Of a stretch of DNA of 64,000 nucleotides, positions 15,361 to 25,796 are shown piece by piece; position 1 is the stretch's first letter, and the number at the start of each line of letters is the position of its first letter. Source of the DNA: a bacterium OL-1. Lineage in GTDB: Bacteria > Actinomycetota > Coriobacteriia > Coriobacteriales > Atopobiaceae. The notes under the pieces were generated by a model, which saw nothing but the letters and a program-made list of their open reading frames with translations, was not told the origin of the DNA and searched no databases. Position numbers and translations under genes: made by a program. The stretch lies in NCBI GenBank assembly GCA_000752675.2, contig LM994626.1:380447-444446 (forward strand). The letters are read 5' to 3'.

Positions 15361-15711
15361 CTATCGCAGCTCGATATCCCCCTTGCGCAGGTGCTCGATG
15401 TAGCCCTCGCCCCACGTCTCAATGCTCGAGAGCACCGGAACAAAGTCCTCCCCCACCTGCGTGAGCGAGTATTCCACGCGCGGCGGCACCTCCGGGAAGA
15501 CCTCGCGGCGCACCAGCCCCTCTGTCTCCAGCCGCTTGAGCTGCGAGGAGAGCGTGGAGTGCGTAAGCTCGGGCATGCGGCGCTCAAGTTCGCCAAAGCG
15601 CAGCTTGCCCTTGCTGAGGTGGTGGAGAATCACGATCGACCACTTGCCCTGGAGCAGCCACTGCGCGGTCACAAATGGACAGACGCCAAAGTCTTTGGGT
15701 GTGCTTCGCAT
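15361..15711 (-). CDS. HxlR-family transcriptional regulator
   Basis: 116 residues of winged-helix HxlR type, with the N-terminal cysteine (DFGVCPF) and the family core GKWSIVILHHLSKGKLRFGE, ERRMPELTHSTLSSQLKRLE, RREVFPEVPPRVEYSLT. Start ATG 15711 is preceded by GGAAGGGA; a longer frame starts at 15786 without a ribosome site. Divergent from the FMN reductase gene at 15867, which is its probable target; members of the family often sense reactive electrophiles, quinones or redox changes. Confidence 0.92.
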   Translation of the reverse strand: MRSTPKDFGVCPFVTAQWLLQGKWSIVILHHLSKGKLRFGELERRMPELTHSTLSSQLKRLETEGLVRREVFPEVPPRVEYSLTQVGEDFVPVLSSIETWGEGYIEHLRKGDIELR

Positions 15712-15741
15712 GTGATGCCGTCCCTTCCTGCTGTTAGCAGA

Positions 15742-15761
15742 TGGTATCTCAACTAATACCA
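15742..15761. promoter_or_regulatory. inverted repeat in hxlR-reductase divergent promoter
   Basis: TGGTAT and ATACCA arms with an 8-base spacer, 31 bases from the HxlR start codon and in the intergenic region shared with the reductase gene. The geometry fits a dimeric winged-helix regulator. Assignment to HxlR is inference from position. Confidence 0.5.
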
Positions 15762-15866
15762 AGTATCGAGAAAAAACGTTATTCAAACACTCACATATAT
15801 TGGATACACTGATTTTAGTACAGAGTTGCTACCAAGTCGACACACCCGACTGAACAGGAGAGAGCA

Positions 15867-16421
15867 ATGGCAGAGAAGAACGTCCTCATCGTAGTGGGAA
15901 CCCTCCGCAAGAACGGCTTCAACGAGCAGCTGGCCCAGCGCATCGAGGCGCTGCTTGAGGGCCGCGCCAACGTGAGCAGGCTCGACTACTCGGCGCTGCC
16001 CCTCATGAACCAGGACCTCGAGGATCCCGAGCGCGCAGAGGTCGCGGCCGTACGTGAGGCCGTGCGTCAGGCCGACGGCGTGTGGTTCGTAAGCCCGCAG
16101 TACAACGCCTCGTTCCCCGGCCACGTGAAGAACCTGGTCGACTGGCTGAGCAGGCCGCTTCCCGGCAAGGGTCGCGACACCGCCGTTTCCGGCGGCATGC
16201 GCGCAACCGTCTCCGGCGCGGGCGGCCGCACCGCCACCGCCGAGATGCGTGCCGCGCTCGACGCGCTTCTCGCCTTTGTGGGCGCGCAGGTCATGACTGA
16301 GAAAGAGACCGGCATCGCCCTCTCCGGCGAGTCCTGGATGTCCGGCACGCTGACCCTCTCCCCCGAGGACGAGGCCGCCCTTGCCGCCCAGGCAGACGCC
16401 TTCCTTGAGTTCATCGCGTAA
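15867..16421 (+). CDS. NADPH-dependent FMN reductase
   Basis: 184-residue flavodoxin-fold protein of the chromate/quinone reductase group: VGTLRKNGFNEQLAQRI carries the FMN phosphate loop, and VWFVSPQYNASFPGHVKNLV is the family signature. It reduces FMN, quinones or similar acceptors with NADPH. ATG 15867 follows AGGAGAG. Under probable control of the divergent HxlR regulator. Confidence 0.92.
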   Translation: MAEKNVLIVVGTLRKNGFNEQLAQRIEALLEGRANVSRLDYSALPLMNQDLEDPERAEVAAVREAVRQADGVWFVSPQYNASFPGHVKNLVDWLSRPLPGKGRDTAVSGGMRATVSGAGGRTATAEMRAALDALLAFVGAQVMTEKETGIALSGESWMSGTLTLSPEDEAALAAQADAFLEFIA

Positions 16422-16445
16422 GACGCGAGAAATACGCTGCAAGCA

Positions 16446-16476
16446 GGCCGCCCGGCATTCCGTGTGCTGGGCGGCC
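16446..16476. terminator. 12-bp hairpin between convergent genes
   Basis: GGCCGCCCGGCA pairs with TGCTGGGCGGCC across a 7-base loop, between the reductase stop and the ABC-F gene end. T-rich sequence after it is short, so termination efficiency is uncertain; it could serve both directions. Confidence 0.6.
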
Positions 16477-16534
16477 ACTTCCATAACTTGGCAATAAGCT
16501 CAAGCGTCCCCATGTAGGGCGCTCCAAACCACGC

Positions 16535-18052
16535 TCAGCGCTCCACCACAACCGCACCGCTGGTAAAGTCGTCACCACTCGCCGGCAGCAGCTCCCAGAT
16601 TCTCCCGCAGCTCGACCGCATCACCCGCGCGTCGTGCGAAACCAGAACTACCGCACCGGGGAACTCGGAGAGAAGACGCTCCAGAGCCTCAATCGAGTGC
16701 AGGTCGAGGTGATTCGTTGGCTCATCCATCACCAAGAGCTGCGGCTTTGTGAGAACCGCCTCCGCCAGCACGAGTTTGCGTAACTCCCCTGGGCTCAGCT
16801 CGCCCTCCTCAAGCAGAGCATCCGGGCGAGAATTGAGCTGTGCCACAACGGAGAGTACCTGTCCCTTCTCACCGGCGGCAAGGCCCTGGAGCCGAGCGCA
16901 GGCACGCCTTGCCGCATCCACGCCAATCTCCTGAGGCACGTAGAGCATGGGAACATCCTTAGGAACCGCTGCAACAAGCGCCCTGACCAGCGTTGACTTG
17001 CCCGAACCGTTGGGTCCAACAACGCCAACGTGATCTGCCGAACCAAGGAACAGCTCCGGCGCGGCAACGCCTGGGGCGTCCGGAATCCCGCCATAGCGCA
17101 CCGTCCCCTCCGGCAGCCGCGCGATGAACGACCTTCTCGACCGCTCGCCAAACGAAGGAACGTTGCCGTCATAGCGCCGCTCGACGTATGACGCCTGCAC
17201 ACGGTCTCGCTCGCCCTTAATACGTGCATCAAGGGTTGTGGCAAGATGCGTGGCGCGGCCGTCCTTGCCCGAGACAATCGCGCGCCCGATCTTCTCGCGT
17301 GCGTCATGGTCACGCGGGTCAAGGCCGCGCCTGCTACGCAGGCCGTCCGCACGCGAGGCAGCCTCCACCCGTCGCTGGCGCTCGGCCGCCAGACGACGCT
17401 CCTCTCGCCGCGCACGCGCCTGAGCATCTGCGGCTGCCTCGGTCTCGCGTTGCCGCTGCTCAAAGGTATGCGAGTAATTGCCCGGGCGCACGCGCACCTC
17501 TCCACCCTCAAAGGAGATGCACCTCTCTACAAGCGCGTCGAGAAGGTCTCGGTCATGCGAGATGAGAATTCCCACGCCAGAGAAGGAACGCAGTGCGAGC
17601 AGGACCGCCTTGCGCGTGTGCGCATCAAGGTGATTCGTTGGCTCGTCCATCACCAGCACGTCCGGGCGGCTCCAGAGTGCCACCGCCACCTGAAGGCGCT
17701 TCTGCTGCCCGGAGGAGAGCTCGTCAAAGCGCCAAGCCCAGTCGTCGCCAATACCCAGCACGTCGCGCAGTCGCACGGCATTACGGTCCCACGCGGCGGC
17801 AAAGTCGAGAAGCGCAGCCGGCGAACGGTCGCCGTCCTGCTCGCAGTAATAAGAGACCAGGCCGTAAGGCCCCACGCTCCCCGACGTAGGACGTAGCTCG
17901 CCCGTGGCAATCCGAGCAAGCGTAGACTTTCCGCAACCATTGTCGCCAACTACGCCGGTCCAGCCAGTGGGTAGGCTTAAGGTAACACCGTGAAGTACCT
18001 CATGCGGACTCCCGGCATAGCTGTAGTGGATGTTCGTAAGGTTAAGTTGCAT
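16535..18052 (-). CDS. ABC-F family ATPase, ribosome-associated type
   Basis: 505 residues with two ABC cassettes and no membrane segment: Walker A GDNGCGKST and GPNGSGKST, signatures ELSSGQQKR and ELSPGELRK, Walker B LVMDEPTNHLD twice. A long arginine-rich linker (about 195-265) separates them, as in proteins that enter the ribosomal E site. Members include translation factors and antibiotic-resistance proteins of the Lsa/Vga/Msr kind; sequence by eye cannot decide between them. Start ATG 18052 with GAGGT four bases upstream. Confidence 0.9.
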   Translation of the reverse strand: MQLNLTNIHYSYAGSPHEVLHGVTLSLPTGWTGVVGDNGCGKSTLARIATGELRPTSGSVGPYGLVSYYCEQDGDRSPAALLDFAAAWDRNAVRLRDVLGIGDDWAWRFDELSSGQQKRLQVAVALWSRPDVLVMDEPTNHLDAHTRKAVLLALRSFSGVGILISHDRDLLDALVERCISFEGGEVRVRPGNYSHTFEQRQRETEAAADAQARARREERRLAAERQRRVEAASRADGLRSRRGLDPRDHDAREKIGRAIVSGKDGRATHLATTLDARIKGERDRVQASYVERRYDGNVPSFGERSRRSFIARLPEGTVRYGGIPDAPGVAAPELFLGSADHVGVVGPNGSGKSTLVRALVAAVPKDVPMLYVPQEIGVDAARRACARLQGLAAGEKGQVLSVVAQLNSRPDALLEEGELSPGELRKLVLAEAVLTKPQLLVMDEPTNHLDLHSIEALERLLSEFPGAVVLVSHDARVMRSSCGRIWELLPASGDDFTSGAVVVER

Positions 18053-18390
18053 AAAGACCTCGCAGACGCAGAACCGGCGCGAAGCACCAGCATATGGGCA
18101 CGAACTTCTCGCCCCAGGGGGCAGCGTCTACTTGCGCAAGGTCCTCTCCCGTCTCTCAGTCGGCCTACCAAAGGCCAACCCAGTTGTTCATGCAACGCAA
18201 ATTAGCCTAAAGGAGGACTACGGCAAGCGCAAGCTGCAACACCCCTGACAAAAAATGCCCTCCGGCGCCGATTTGACGCCCAAGCGTGGGTTTTGTCCGC
18301 AACTGCTGCGACAAACGCGTCCCCCGGCGTCGCACGCCCGCACGCCTGCGTGCTACGCTCGTCTGGCTGCAACCAACAGAGAGGACGCGC
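18053..18390. other. divergent intergenic region
   Basis: Separates the ABC-F gene (minus) and the M18 peptidase gene (plus). No open frame, attenuator peptide or repeat family seen in this window is evident. A weak hairpin TTTGTCCGCA/TGCGACAAA lies at about 18293-18315 upstream of the peptidase gene. Confidence 0.5.
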
Positions 18391-19758
18391 ATGCCAGACG
18401 AGAAGCACCCAACCACAGAGGGCGCGACGGCCGAGGACCTTGAGACCTCGGAGCGCCTCATCGACTTTATCCACCACTGCCCCAGCATGTTCCACACGGC
18501 GGCAACCATCAGCGACCGCCTCGACCAGGCAGGCTTCACCTACCTGCCCGAGGGCGACGCCTGGGACGTTGAGCCTGGCGGCTCGTACTACACCACTCGC
18601 AACGGCTCTAGCGTCATCGCCTTTCGCGTGGGCGAGGACGCCCTTGACCGCGACGCCTACCACTTCCAGATAACGGCGGCCCACGCGGACTCCCCCACCT
18701 ACAAGGTGAAGTCCGTTCCTGTACTCGACGGGCCCGAGACCTACCTGCGCCTTAACGTGGAGGGCTACGGCGGCATGATCGACTACACCTGGCTCGACCG
18801 GCCGCTGTCGCTCGCCGGTCGCGTCCTGGTGCGCACGGCCACGGGCATAGTGAGCCGCCTCTTTGCACCCGACCGCGACCTGGTGCTCATTCCCAGCGTG
18901 GCCATCCACCTGGACCGCACCGTGAACAAGGGCAAGGAGTTCAACCGCGCCGTCGACCTCTGCCCGCTCTTCTCGGCTGGCCGTCTGCGCAAAGAGGACT
19001 TTGACCGCATGGTCGCCGAGGGCGTGGGCGCCAAGCCCGAGGACATCCTGGCGCGCGACCTCTTCCTCGTGAACCGCGAGCGCCCATGTATCTGGGGCAT
19101 GGCAGACGAGTTTGTCTCGTCCCCCAAGCTCGACGACCTGCAGTGCGCCTTCGCGTCGCTGGAGGCATTTGTCGCCGAGAAGAACCGCCGCTGCGTCACC
19201 GTCTTTGCGTGCTTCGACAACGAGGAGGTTGGCTCCAACACCAAGCAGGGGGCCATGTCCACGCTGCTCCACGACACGCTGGTGCGCGCCAACGCGGCGC
19301 TGGGCATGGGCGAGGAGGACTACTTGCGGGCCCTCTCGCGCTCGTTCCTTGTGAGCTGCGACAATGCGCACGGACTGCACCCCAACCACCCCGAGCTCTA
19401 CGATGCCGAGAACCGCTGCCGCCTCAACGGCGGGCCGGTGGTGAAGGAGGCCGCCAACCAGAAGTACACGACCGACGCCTTTAGCCGGGCTGTCTTTGTG
19501 TCGCTGTGCGAGAAGGCCGGCGTGCCGCACCAGACCTTTGCCAACCGCTCGGATATGGCCGGTGGGTCCACGCTTGGCAACCTCTCGAACACGCAGGTGA
19601 GCGTTCACGCCGTGGACATTGGCCTGCCGCAGCTGGCAATGCACTCCAGCTACGAGACGGCGGGCACGCGCGACACCACGTGGACCATTCGTGCGTTACG
19701 CGAGTTCTTCTCGGCTGACCTGAGAATTACTGGTGCGGAGCGGGTAGACATGGTCTAG
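18391..19758 (+). CDS. M18 family aminopeptidase
   Basis: 455-residue zinc aminopeptidase removing N-terminal, often acidic, residues from peptides in the cytoplasm. Family motifs: QITAAHADSPTYKVK (first metal histidine and aspartate), ACFDNEEVGSNTKQGA (catalytic glutamates), LVSCDNAHGLHPNHPE and the C-terminal AMHSSYETAG with the last metal histidine. ATG 18391 follows GAGAGGA; the longer frame has no ribosome site. Monocistronic or co-transcribed with the following bile salt hydrolase gene, 75 bases downstream. Confidence 0.93.
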   Translation: MPDEKHPTTEGATAEDLETSERLIDFIHHCPSMFHTAATISDRLDQAGFTYLPEGDAWDVEPGGSYYTTRNGSSVIAFRVGEDALDRDAYHFQITAAHADSPTYKVKSVPVLDGPETYLRLNVEGYGGMIDYTWLDRPLSLAGRVLVRTATGIVSRLFAPDRDLVLIPSVAIHLDRTVNKGKEFNRAVDLCPLFSAGRLRKEDFDRMVAEGVGAKPEDILARDLFLVNRERPCIWGMADEFVSSPKLDDLQCAFASLEAFVAEKNRRCVTVFACFDNEEVGSNTKQGAMSTLLHDTLVRANAALGMGEEDYLRALSRSFLVSCDNAHGLHPNHPELYDAENRCRLNGGPVVKEAANQKYTTDAFSRAVFVSLCEKAGVPHQTFANRSDMAGGSTLGNLSNTQVSVHAVDIGLPQLAMHSSYETAGTRDTTWTIRALREFFSADLRITGAERVDMV

Positions 19759-19833
19759 CAGGCACTCGTTTGGACGATCTCGGCGCTGGTCCATGCAGGC
19801 CGGGCTCGTTCCTAGGAACCAGGAGGCATTGTC

Positions 19834-20796
19834 ATGTGCACGGCAATCAGGTTCACAGACGACAAGGGTCAGATGTACCTCGCGCGAAACCTCGACTGGA
19901 GCTGCGGGTACGGCGAGCGCGTCGTGGTGACGCCGCGCGGCTTCAAGCCCAACTCCCCGTTTGGCGCCGTTACGGGCATGCGCGAGCCCGTGATTGGCAT
20001 GGGCATTGTCGAGGAGGGCATGCCGCTCTACTTTGACTGCGCCAACGCCTCCGGGCTGGCAGTGGCCGGCCTCAACTTCCCGGGCTACGCGCAGTACACC
20101 GACGCCCCAGTTGAGGGCAAGACCAACGTTGCCGCCTACGAGTTCCCGCTGTGGGTTGTGGCCAACTTCACGACCGTCGACGAGGTCGAGCGCGCCCTCG
20201 ATGACCTGGTGATTGTTGGCAAGCCCATCAACGACAAGTACCCCGTGTCGCTGCTGCACTGGATCATTGGCGACGCCACGAGGAGCATTGTGGTGGAGCA
20301 GACGGCGCAGGGCATGGAGGTCTACCACGACGACGTGGACGTCCTGGCCAACCAGCCCGGCTTTGCCTGGCACCGCGAGAACCTGCGCAACTACATGAAC
20401 GTCTCCAACGAGCTGCCGCAGAACGTGGTGTGGGACAAGGCCGAGCTTCTCCCCTATGGCTCCGGCGCGGGCATGCGCGGGATTCCCGGTGACTACTACT
20501 CTACCTCGCGCTTTGTGCGCGTTGCGTACCTGAACTCGCACTATCCGGTGCAGTCGGGCGAGAAGGCAAACGTGAGCCGCATGTTCCACGAGCTTGAGGG
20601 CGTTGCCATGATCGACGGCGCGGCCCGCATGACCAACGGCGAGTTTGAGCGCACCGTGTACACCGGCGGCTACTCCGCGGCCACGCGCACGTACTACTTC
20701 AACACCTACGAGGACCCCGCAATTCGTAGCGTTGCCATGGACGACTACGACACCGAGGGCACCGAGCTGGTGCAGGTGGCGGACCCGAGGGCGTAG
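19834..20796 (+). CDS. bsh: choloylglycine hydrolase (bile salt hydrolase)
   Basis: Ntn-hydrolase that removes glycine or taurine from conjugated bile salts, or a close penicillin-V-acylase relative. The 320-residue protein keeps the catalytic set: Cys2 exposed after Met removal, Arg18 and Asp21 in ARNLDW, Asn in NASGLAVAGLNFPG, Asn in VLANQP and Arg in GDYYSTSRFVR. ATG 19834 with AGGAGG eight bases upstream. No signal peptide, so cytosolic as usual. It suggests a bile-exposed (gut) host habitat. Followed by a strong terminator. Confidence 0.94.
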   Translation: MCTAIRFTDDKGQMYLARNLDWSCGYGERVVVTPRGFKPNSPFGAVTGMREPVIGMGIVEEGMPLYFDCANASGLAVAGLNFPGYAQYTDAPVEGKTNVAAYEFPLWVVANFTTVDEVERALDDLVIVGKPINDKYPVSLLHWIIGDATRSIVVEQTAQGMEVYHDDVDVLANQPGFAWHRENLRNYMNVSNELPQNVVWDKAELLPYGSGAGMRGIPGDYYSTSRFVRVAYLNSHYPVQSGEKANVSRMFHELEGVAMIDGAARMTNGEFERTVYTGGYSAATRTYYFNTYEDPAIRSVAMDDYDTEGTELVQVADPRA

Positions 20797-20821
20797 CGCG
20801 GGCTTGCTTGCAGTGAGGTAT

Positions 20822-20853
20822 GGGGTCTCGGCTATGCCGGGACCCCTCTTTTT
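20822..20853 (+). terminator. intrinsic terminator after bsh
   Basis: GGGGTCTCGGC pairs with GCCGGGACCCC across a TAT loop and is followed by TCTTTTT, 26 bases after the stop codon. Confidence 0.9.
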
Positions 20854-20873
20854 GGCTTTCTGGGCATCCCGCT

Positions 20874-21034
20874 GTTCCCGGCTCGTCGCGCATCTCGGCC
20901 GCCAACTGGGCAGATGCGACGAACCTGTGATGAGCCGGTAACAACGGAGCTGCGCGGCCGGGGCTTGTTACCGGCGCGTCGAGGTTCTCGACTGCCAACT
21001 CGGCGACGCCGCCGGCTCGCGACGAGCAGGTAAC
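20874..21034. repeat. two GCCAACTG-core palindromes in tandem
   Basis: Palindrome 1 (20874-20942) and palindrome 2 (20967-21034) each begin GTTCCCGG or GTTACCGG and end in the inverse CCGGTAAC or GCAGGTAAC. Each has a centre GCCAACT(G/C)GGC (20901 and about 20993). The same centre is found with quite different arms at 36.1, 36.4 and 49.7 kb. Confidence 0.8.
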
Positions 21035-21128
21035 AACGAACGGGCTGACGCCCCCAATCTGGAACTCCCCGCCCAATAATCGAACTTGACAGTACGATAA
21101 AAATCGAAAATGCAAGGCCAGACGTAGC

Positions 21129-21235
21129 TGCAAATTTCGATTGGTTAGCACCCTCTAACCGATCGAAAAATGCAAGCTTGTGACTTGGCTGCAGATTCCG
21201 ATCGGTTAGCAGCCTCTAAACGATCGAAAACTGTA
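21129..21235. repeat. quartet of TGCA...CGAT.GGTTAG units
   Basis: Direct units at 21129-21148 and 21190-21209 (61 bp apart) each form a 13-14-bp stem with inverted units at 21155-21174 and 21216-21235 (also 61 bp apart). Loops are six bases (CACCCT, CAGCCT). The same unit type occurs at 40.9 kb and, more diverged, at 0.1 kb. Confidence 0.85.
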
Positions 21236-21297
21236 AGAAGACGGAATCTGCAGGATGACGTCTGAGGCTGAGACCTTACGCCAAGGTACCCCCGAAT

Positions 21298-21313
21298 TAA
21301 TTGTGTACAATTA
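21298..21313. promoter_or_regulatory. OhrR/MarR-type operator
   Basis: TAATTGT and ACAATTA arms around a GT centre, 101 bases upstream of the glutathione peroxidase gene. The pattern AATTGTNNACAATT is close to operators of MarR/OhrR peroxide sensors, and an OhrR-like gene is the second gene of this operon. A weaker half-site AGTTGTGCTCAAT follows. Confidence 0.75.
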
Positions 21314-21413
21314 GTTGTGCTCAATCGATTAGCGCCGCCAGCCCGCCAGTTCGCGCCATACTGAAGCCGTTACCAACAACACCGGGCCGCAACGCCCGGA
21401 GGAGGGAGCCATC

Positions 21414-21974
21414 ATGGCATCCGAGAACACCACCAACTACCTGGACTTTTCTGTCACCGCACAGGACGGCAGCACCGTCCCTCTGAGCACCTACGCCGGC
21501 AAGGTCCTGCTCGTTGTGAACACCGCCACCGGCTGCGGCTTCACGCCCCAGTATGAGGACCTCGAGCGCATCTACGCCGCCCACAAGGACCAGGGCCTCG
21601 AGATCCTGGACTTCCCCTGCAACCAGTTTGCCGGCCAGGCGCCCGAGTCCGACGACCAGATCAACCAGTTCTGCTCGCTCAAGTTCAACACTGAGTTCCC
21701 GCGCTTCAAGAAGCTCGACGTGAACGGCGACACCGCAGACCCGCTCTTTGCCGCCCTTGCCACCGAACGCCCCTTCCAGGGCTTTGGCGATGGCCTCAAG
21801 GCGGCGGCGCTCGACAAGTTCGCCAAGGCCAACAACAAGAAGTTCGGCGAGAAGGCCTACATCATGTGGAACTTCACCAAGTTCCTCATCGACCGTAACG
21901 GCCACCTCGTGGCCCGCTTCGAGCCCACCGCCAGCATGGACGAGGTCGAGCGCGCAATCGAGGCGCAGCTCTAG
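21414..21974 (+). CDS. glutathione-peroxidase-family (thiol) peroxidase
   Basis: 186 residues reducing hydroperoxides with a cysteine rather than selenocysteine: Cys41 in NTATGCGFTPQ, followed by the family segments LDFPCNQFAGQAP and MWNFTKFLIDRNG. Cysteine-type bacterial members usually take electrons from thioredoxin. ATG 21414 follows GGAGGGAG. First gene of a three-gene operon with a peroxide-sensing regulator and a CDF transporter, behind an OhrR-type operator. Confidence 0.93.
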   Translation: MASENTTNYLDFSVTAQDGSTVPLSTYAGKVLLVVNTATGCGFTPQYEDLERIYAAHKDQGLEILDFPCNQFAGQAPESDDQINQFCSLKFNTEFPRFKKLDVNGDTADPLFAALATERPFQGFGDGLKAAALDKFAKANNKKFGEKAYIMWNFTKFLIDRNGHLVARFEPTASMDEVERAIEAQL

Positions 21975-22519
21975 TGGCCGCCACCCAGCCGCAAGCGTCC
22001 CCACAGGAGGCCCCCTTCGCAACGAAGGGGGCCTCCCCTGCCGAGCTCCTGCGCCTAGACAACCAGCTGTGCTTTCCGCTCTACGCCTGCTCAAAGGAGG
22101 TCGTCCGCAGCTACCAGCCGCTGCTTAGTCCGCTCGGCCTCACCTACACGCAGTACCTCTGCATGATGGTCCTCTGGGAGGAGGGCGCAGCCACCGTGAG
22201 CCACCTTGGCGAGCGGCTCTACCTGGACTCGGGCACGCTTACGCCGGTCTTGAAGAAGCTCGAGAAGAGCGGCTACATCACGCGCGAGAGGAGCGTGGCC
22301 GACGCGCGCGTGCTTGAGGTGCGTCTCACGCCCAAGGGCCTCGACCTCCGTGACCGCGCGGCATCCGTGCCGGCGGCCATGGCGTGCCATGTGCACCTCT
22401 CGGCAGACGAGGCCGCGGAGCTCAAGCGGCTCCTAGCAAAGGTACTTGCCAGCGTGCGCGATGGCGAGCCAACCTGCAGCAACGCATGCACACAGACGGA
22501 AGGAAGCGAGAACCAGTGA
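21974..22519 (+). CDS. MarR/OhrR-family redox regulator
   Basis: 181 residues. The core has the OhrR pattern: LDNQLCFPLYACSKEV with Cys33 in the position of the peroxide-sensing cysteine, LTYTQYLCMMVLWEEG, and the recognition helix and wing LYLDSGTLTPVLKKLEKSGY, ITRERSVADARVLEVRLT. Start GTG 21974 overlaps the peroxidase stop by one base. Probably represses its own operon through the site at 21298-21313 until oxidised by organic peroxide. Extra Cys-containing C-terminal tail (EPTCSNACTQTEG) is unusual. Confidence 0.92.
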   Translation: MAATQPQASPQEAPFATKGASPAELLRLDNQLCFPLYACSKEVVRSYQPLLSPLGLTYTQYLCMMVLWEEGAATVSHLGERLYLDSGTLTPVLKKLEKSGYITRERSVADARVLEVRLTPKGLDLRDRAASVPAAMACHVHLSADEAAELKRLLAKVLASVRDGEPTCSNACTQTEGSENQ

Positions 22520-23685
22520 GCAACAAGCAGGACAGCAGCGCCGAGAAGAACCAGGCGGCCGCGCCCATTCCCACCACCGAGCGCGAGAAGACCATCGTAC
22601 GCACAAGTATCCTCGGAATCGTAGCCAACGTGCTGCTCGCCGCATTCAAGGCCGTGGTGGGCGTGATCTCCAACTCCATCGCCATCACCCTCGACGCAGT
22701 GAACAACCTCTCCGACGCGCTTTCGTCGGTCATCACGATCGTGGGCACCAAGCTCGCCGGGCGCGCGCCGGACAAGCGCCACCCCATGGGCTACGGGCGC
22801 ATTGAGTACCTCACGGCCATGGTCATCTCGATCATCGTGCTCTACGCCGGCATCACCTCGGCCGTGGAATCCGTGCAGAAGATCGTCTCGCCCGAGGCGC
22901 CGGACTACTCCGCCGCCGCGCTAGTGGTTGTTGCCGCCGGCGTCGTGGCCAAGGTGCTTCTCGGCCGCCACGTGCAGTCTGTTGGCAGGCGCGTGAACGC
23001 CGACTCGCTGGTGGCCTCGGGGCAGGACGCGCTCTCGGACGCAGTACTCTCGGTGTCAACGCTGGGCGCCGCCGTGGTCTACCTGGCGTGGGGCATCTCG
23101 CTTGAAGCCTGGGTGGGCGCCGTGATCTCGGCGTTCATCGTGAAGGCCGGCCTTGAGATGCTCTGGCAGACGCTCAGCCAGATACTGGGCGAGCGCGTGA
23201 GCCCCGAGCTTGCCGAGAAGGTCAAGAGCATCGTGGCCGAGGATGACTGCGCCCTGGGCGTCTACGACCTCATCCTGAGCAGCTACGGGCCCGAGCGCAG
23301 GGTTGGCTCGGTCCACGTGGAGGTGCCCGACACCACCTCGGCAGAGGAGATTGACGAGCTCTCGCGGCGCGTGGCCGAGCGCGTCTTTGCGCGCACTGAC
23401 GGCCAGGTGATTCTCGCCGCCGTGGGCATCTACTCGAGAAACACCTGCAAGGACGTCGCCGACATGCGCGAGCGCGTGCGTCGCATCGTGACAGCACACG
23501 ATCACGTGCTGCAGTTCCACGGCTTCCACGTGGACGAGGCGCGCCACCTGCTGGAGTTCGACGTGATTATCGCATTTGAGGCGCCTGACCGGCAGGGCGA
23601 GTACCAGCAGATTGTGCACGAAGTCGAGGAGGCATTCCCCGACTACACCGTGCGCGCCACGCTCGACAGTGACATCACGGACTAG
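22516..23685 (+). CDS. cation diffusion facilitator family transporter
   Basis: 389-residue secondary exporter of divalent metals (Zn, Mn, Fe or Co). About six transmembrane helices; metal-site residues in SIAITLDAVNNLSDALSSV and DSLVASGQDALSDAV (the family HxxxD/DxxxD sites appear as D-rich forms), a GYGRIEYL loop, then a cytosolic C-terminal ferredoxin-like domain. Start GTG 22516 overlaps the regulator stop by four bases (GTGA). Its operon with a peroxidase and OhrR-type regulator suggests manganese or iron efflux linked to oxidative stress (inference). Confidence 0.92.
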   Translation: MSNKQDSSAEKNQAAAPIPTTEREKTIVRTSILGIVANVLLAAFKAVVGVISNSIAITLDAVNNLSDALSSVITIVGTKLAGRAPDKRHPMGYGRIEYLTAMVISIIVLYAGITSAVESVQKIVSPEAPDYSAAALVVVAAGVVAKVLLGRHVQSVGRRVNADSLVASGQDALSDAVLSVSTLGAAVVYLAWGISLEAWVGAVISAFIVKAGLEMLWQTLSQILGERVSPELAEKVKSIVAEDDCALGVYDLILSSYGPERRVGSVHVEVPDTTSAEEIDELSRRVAERVFARTDGQVILAAVGIYSRNTCKDVADMRERVRRIVTAHDHVLQFHGFHVDEARHLLEFDVIIAFEAPDRQGEYQQIVHEVEEAFPDYTVRATLDSDITD

Positions 23686-23722
23686 AATAATCGGCGCGGA
23701 GAGGCCACCCTCCCCGCGCCGA

Positions 23723-23751
23723 TGAGACAAAGGGAAACTCCCTTGGTCTCA
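23723..23751. repeat. 29-bp TGA-ended palindrome, copy 6
   Basis: One mismatch (CCCTTGGTCTCA). Its TCA at 23749-23751 is the stop codon of the flavodoxin remnant on the minus strand. Also close to the end of the CDF gene (stop 23685). Confidence 0.93.
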
Positions 23752-24024
23752 TCCCGCCAGCTTGGCGCCAAGGGCCTCGCAGGCTGTAAGCGCGTCATCG
23801 TCCGGCTCGAGGTGCGCGATGTAGGTCTCGACCACGTTCACACCGGCATCCTTGGCCGCCTGCTCCCACGTGCGCATCCACTCGCCATCGCCCCAGTCGT
23901 AGGAGCCAAAGAGCGCCACGGGGCGGCGCACGACGGCCCCGACGGCCCTCCCGCGCCCGCCAGAAGAAAAAAGCGCCCGGAGCTCGCCGTCCGCAAGTAC
24001 GGGCGAGACAAGCTCCAGGCGCAT
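23749..24024 (-). pseudogene. flavodoxin, C-terminal remnant
   Basis: The minus-strand frame ends with an unmistakable flavodoxin C-terminus: PVALFGSYDWGDGEWMRTWE (the second FMN loop region) and HLEPDDDALTACEALGAKL. An intact flavodoxin has about 140 residues with an N-terminal TGNT phosphate loop; here only about 65 C-terminal residues are recognisable, preceded by a poor-quality stretch and then by a repeat copy at 24024-24052. The remnant is thus framed by two copies of the 29-bp palindrome. An ATG at 24023 could still start an about 90-residue peptide. Confidence 0.75.
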
Positions 24025-24049
24025 GAGACAAAGGGAAACTCCCTTTGTC

Positions 24050-24052
<3 letters not shown>
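24024..24052. repeat. 29-bp TGA-ended palindrome, copy 7
   Basis: Perfect, centre AAACT. Its TCA at 24050-24052 is the stop codon of enolase. The other side abuts the start of the flavodoxin remnant. Confidence 0.95.
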
Positions 24053-25796
<1,744 letters not shown>

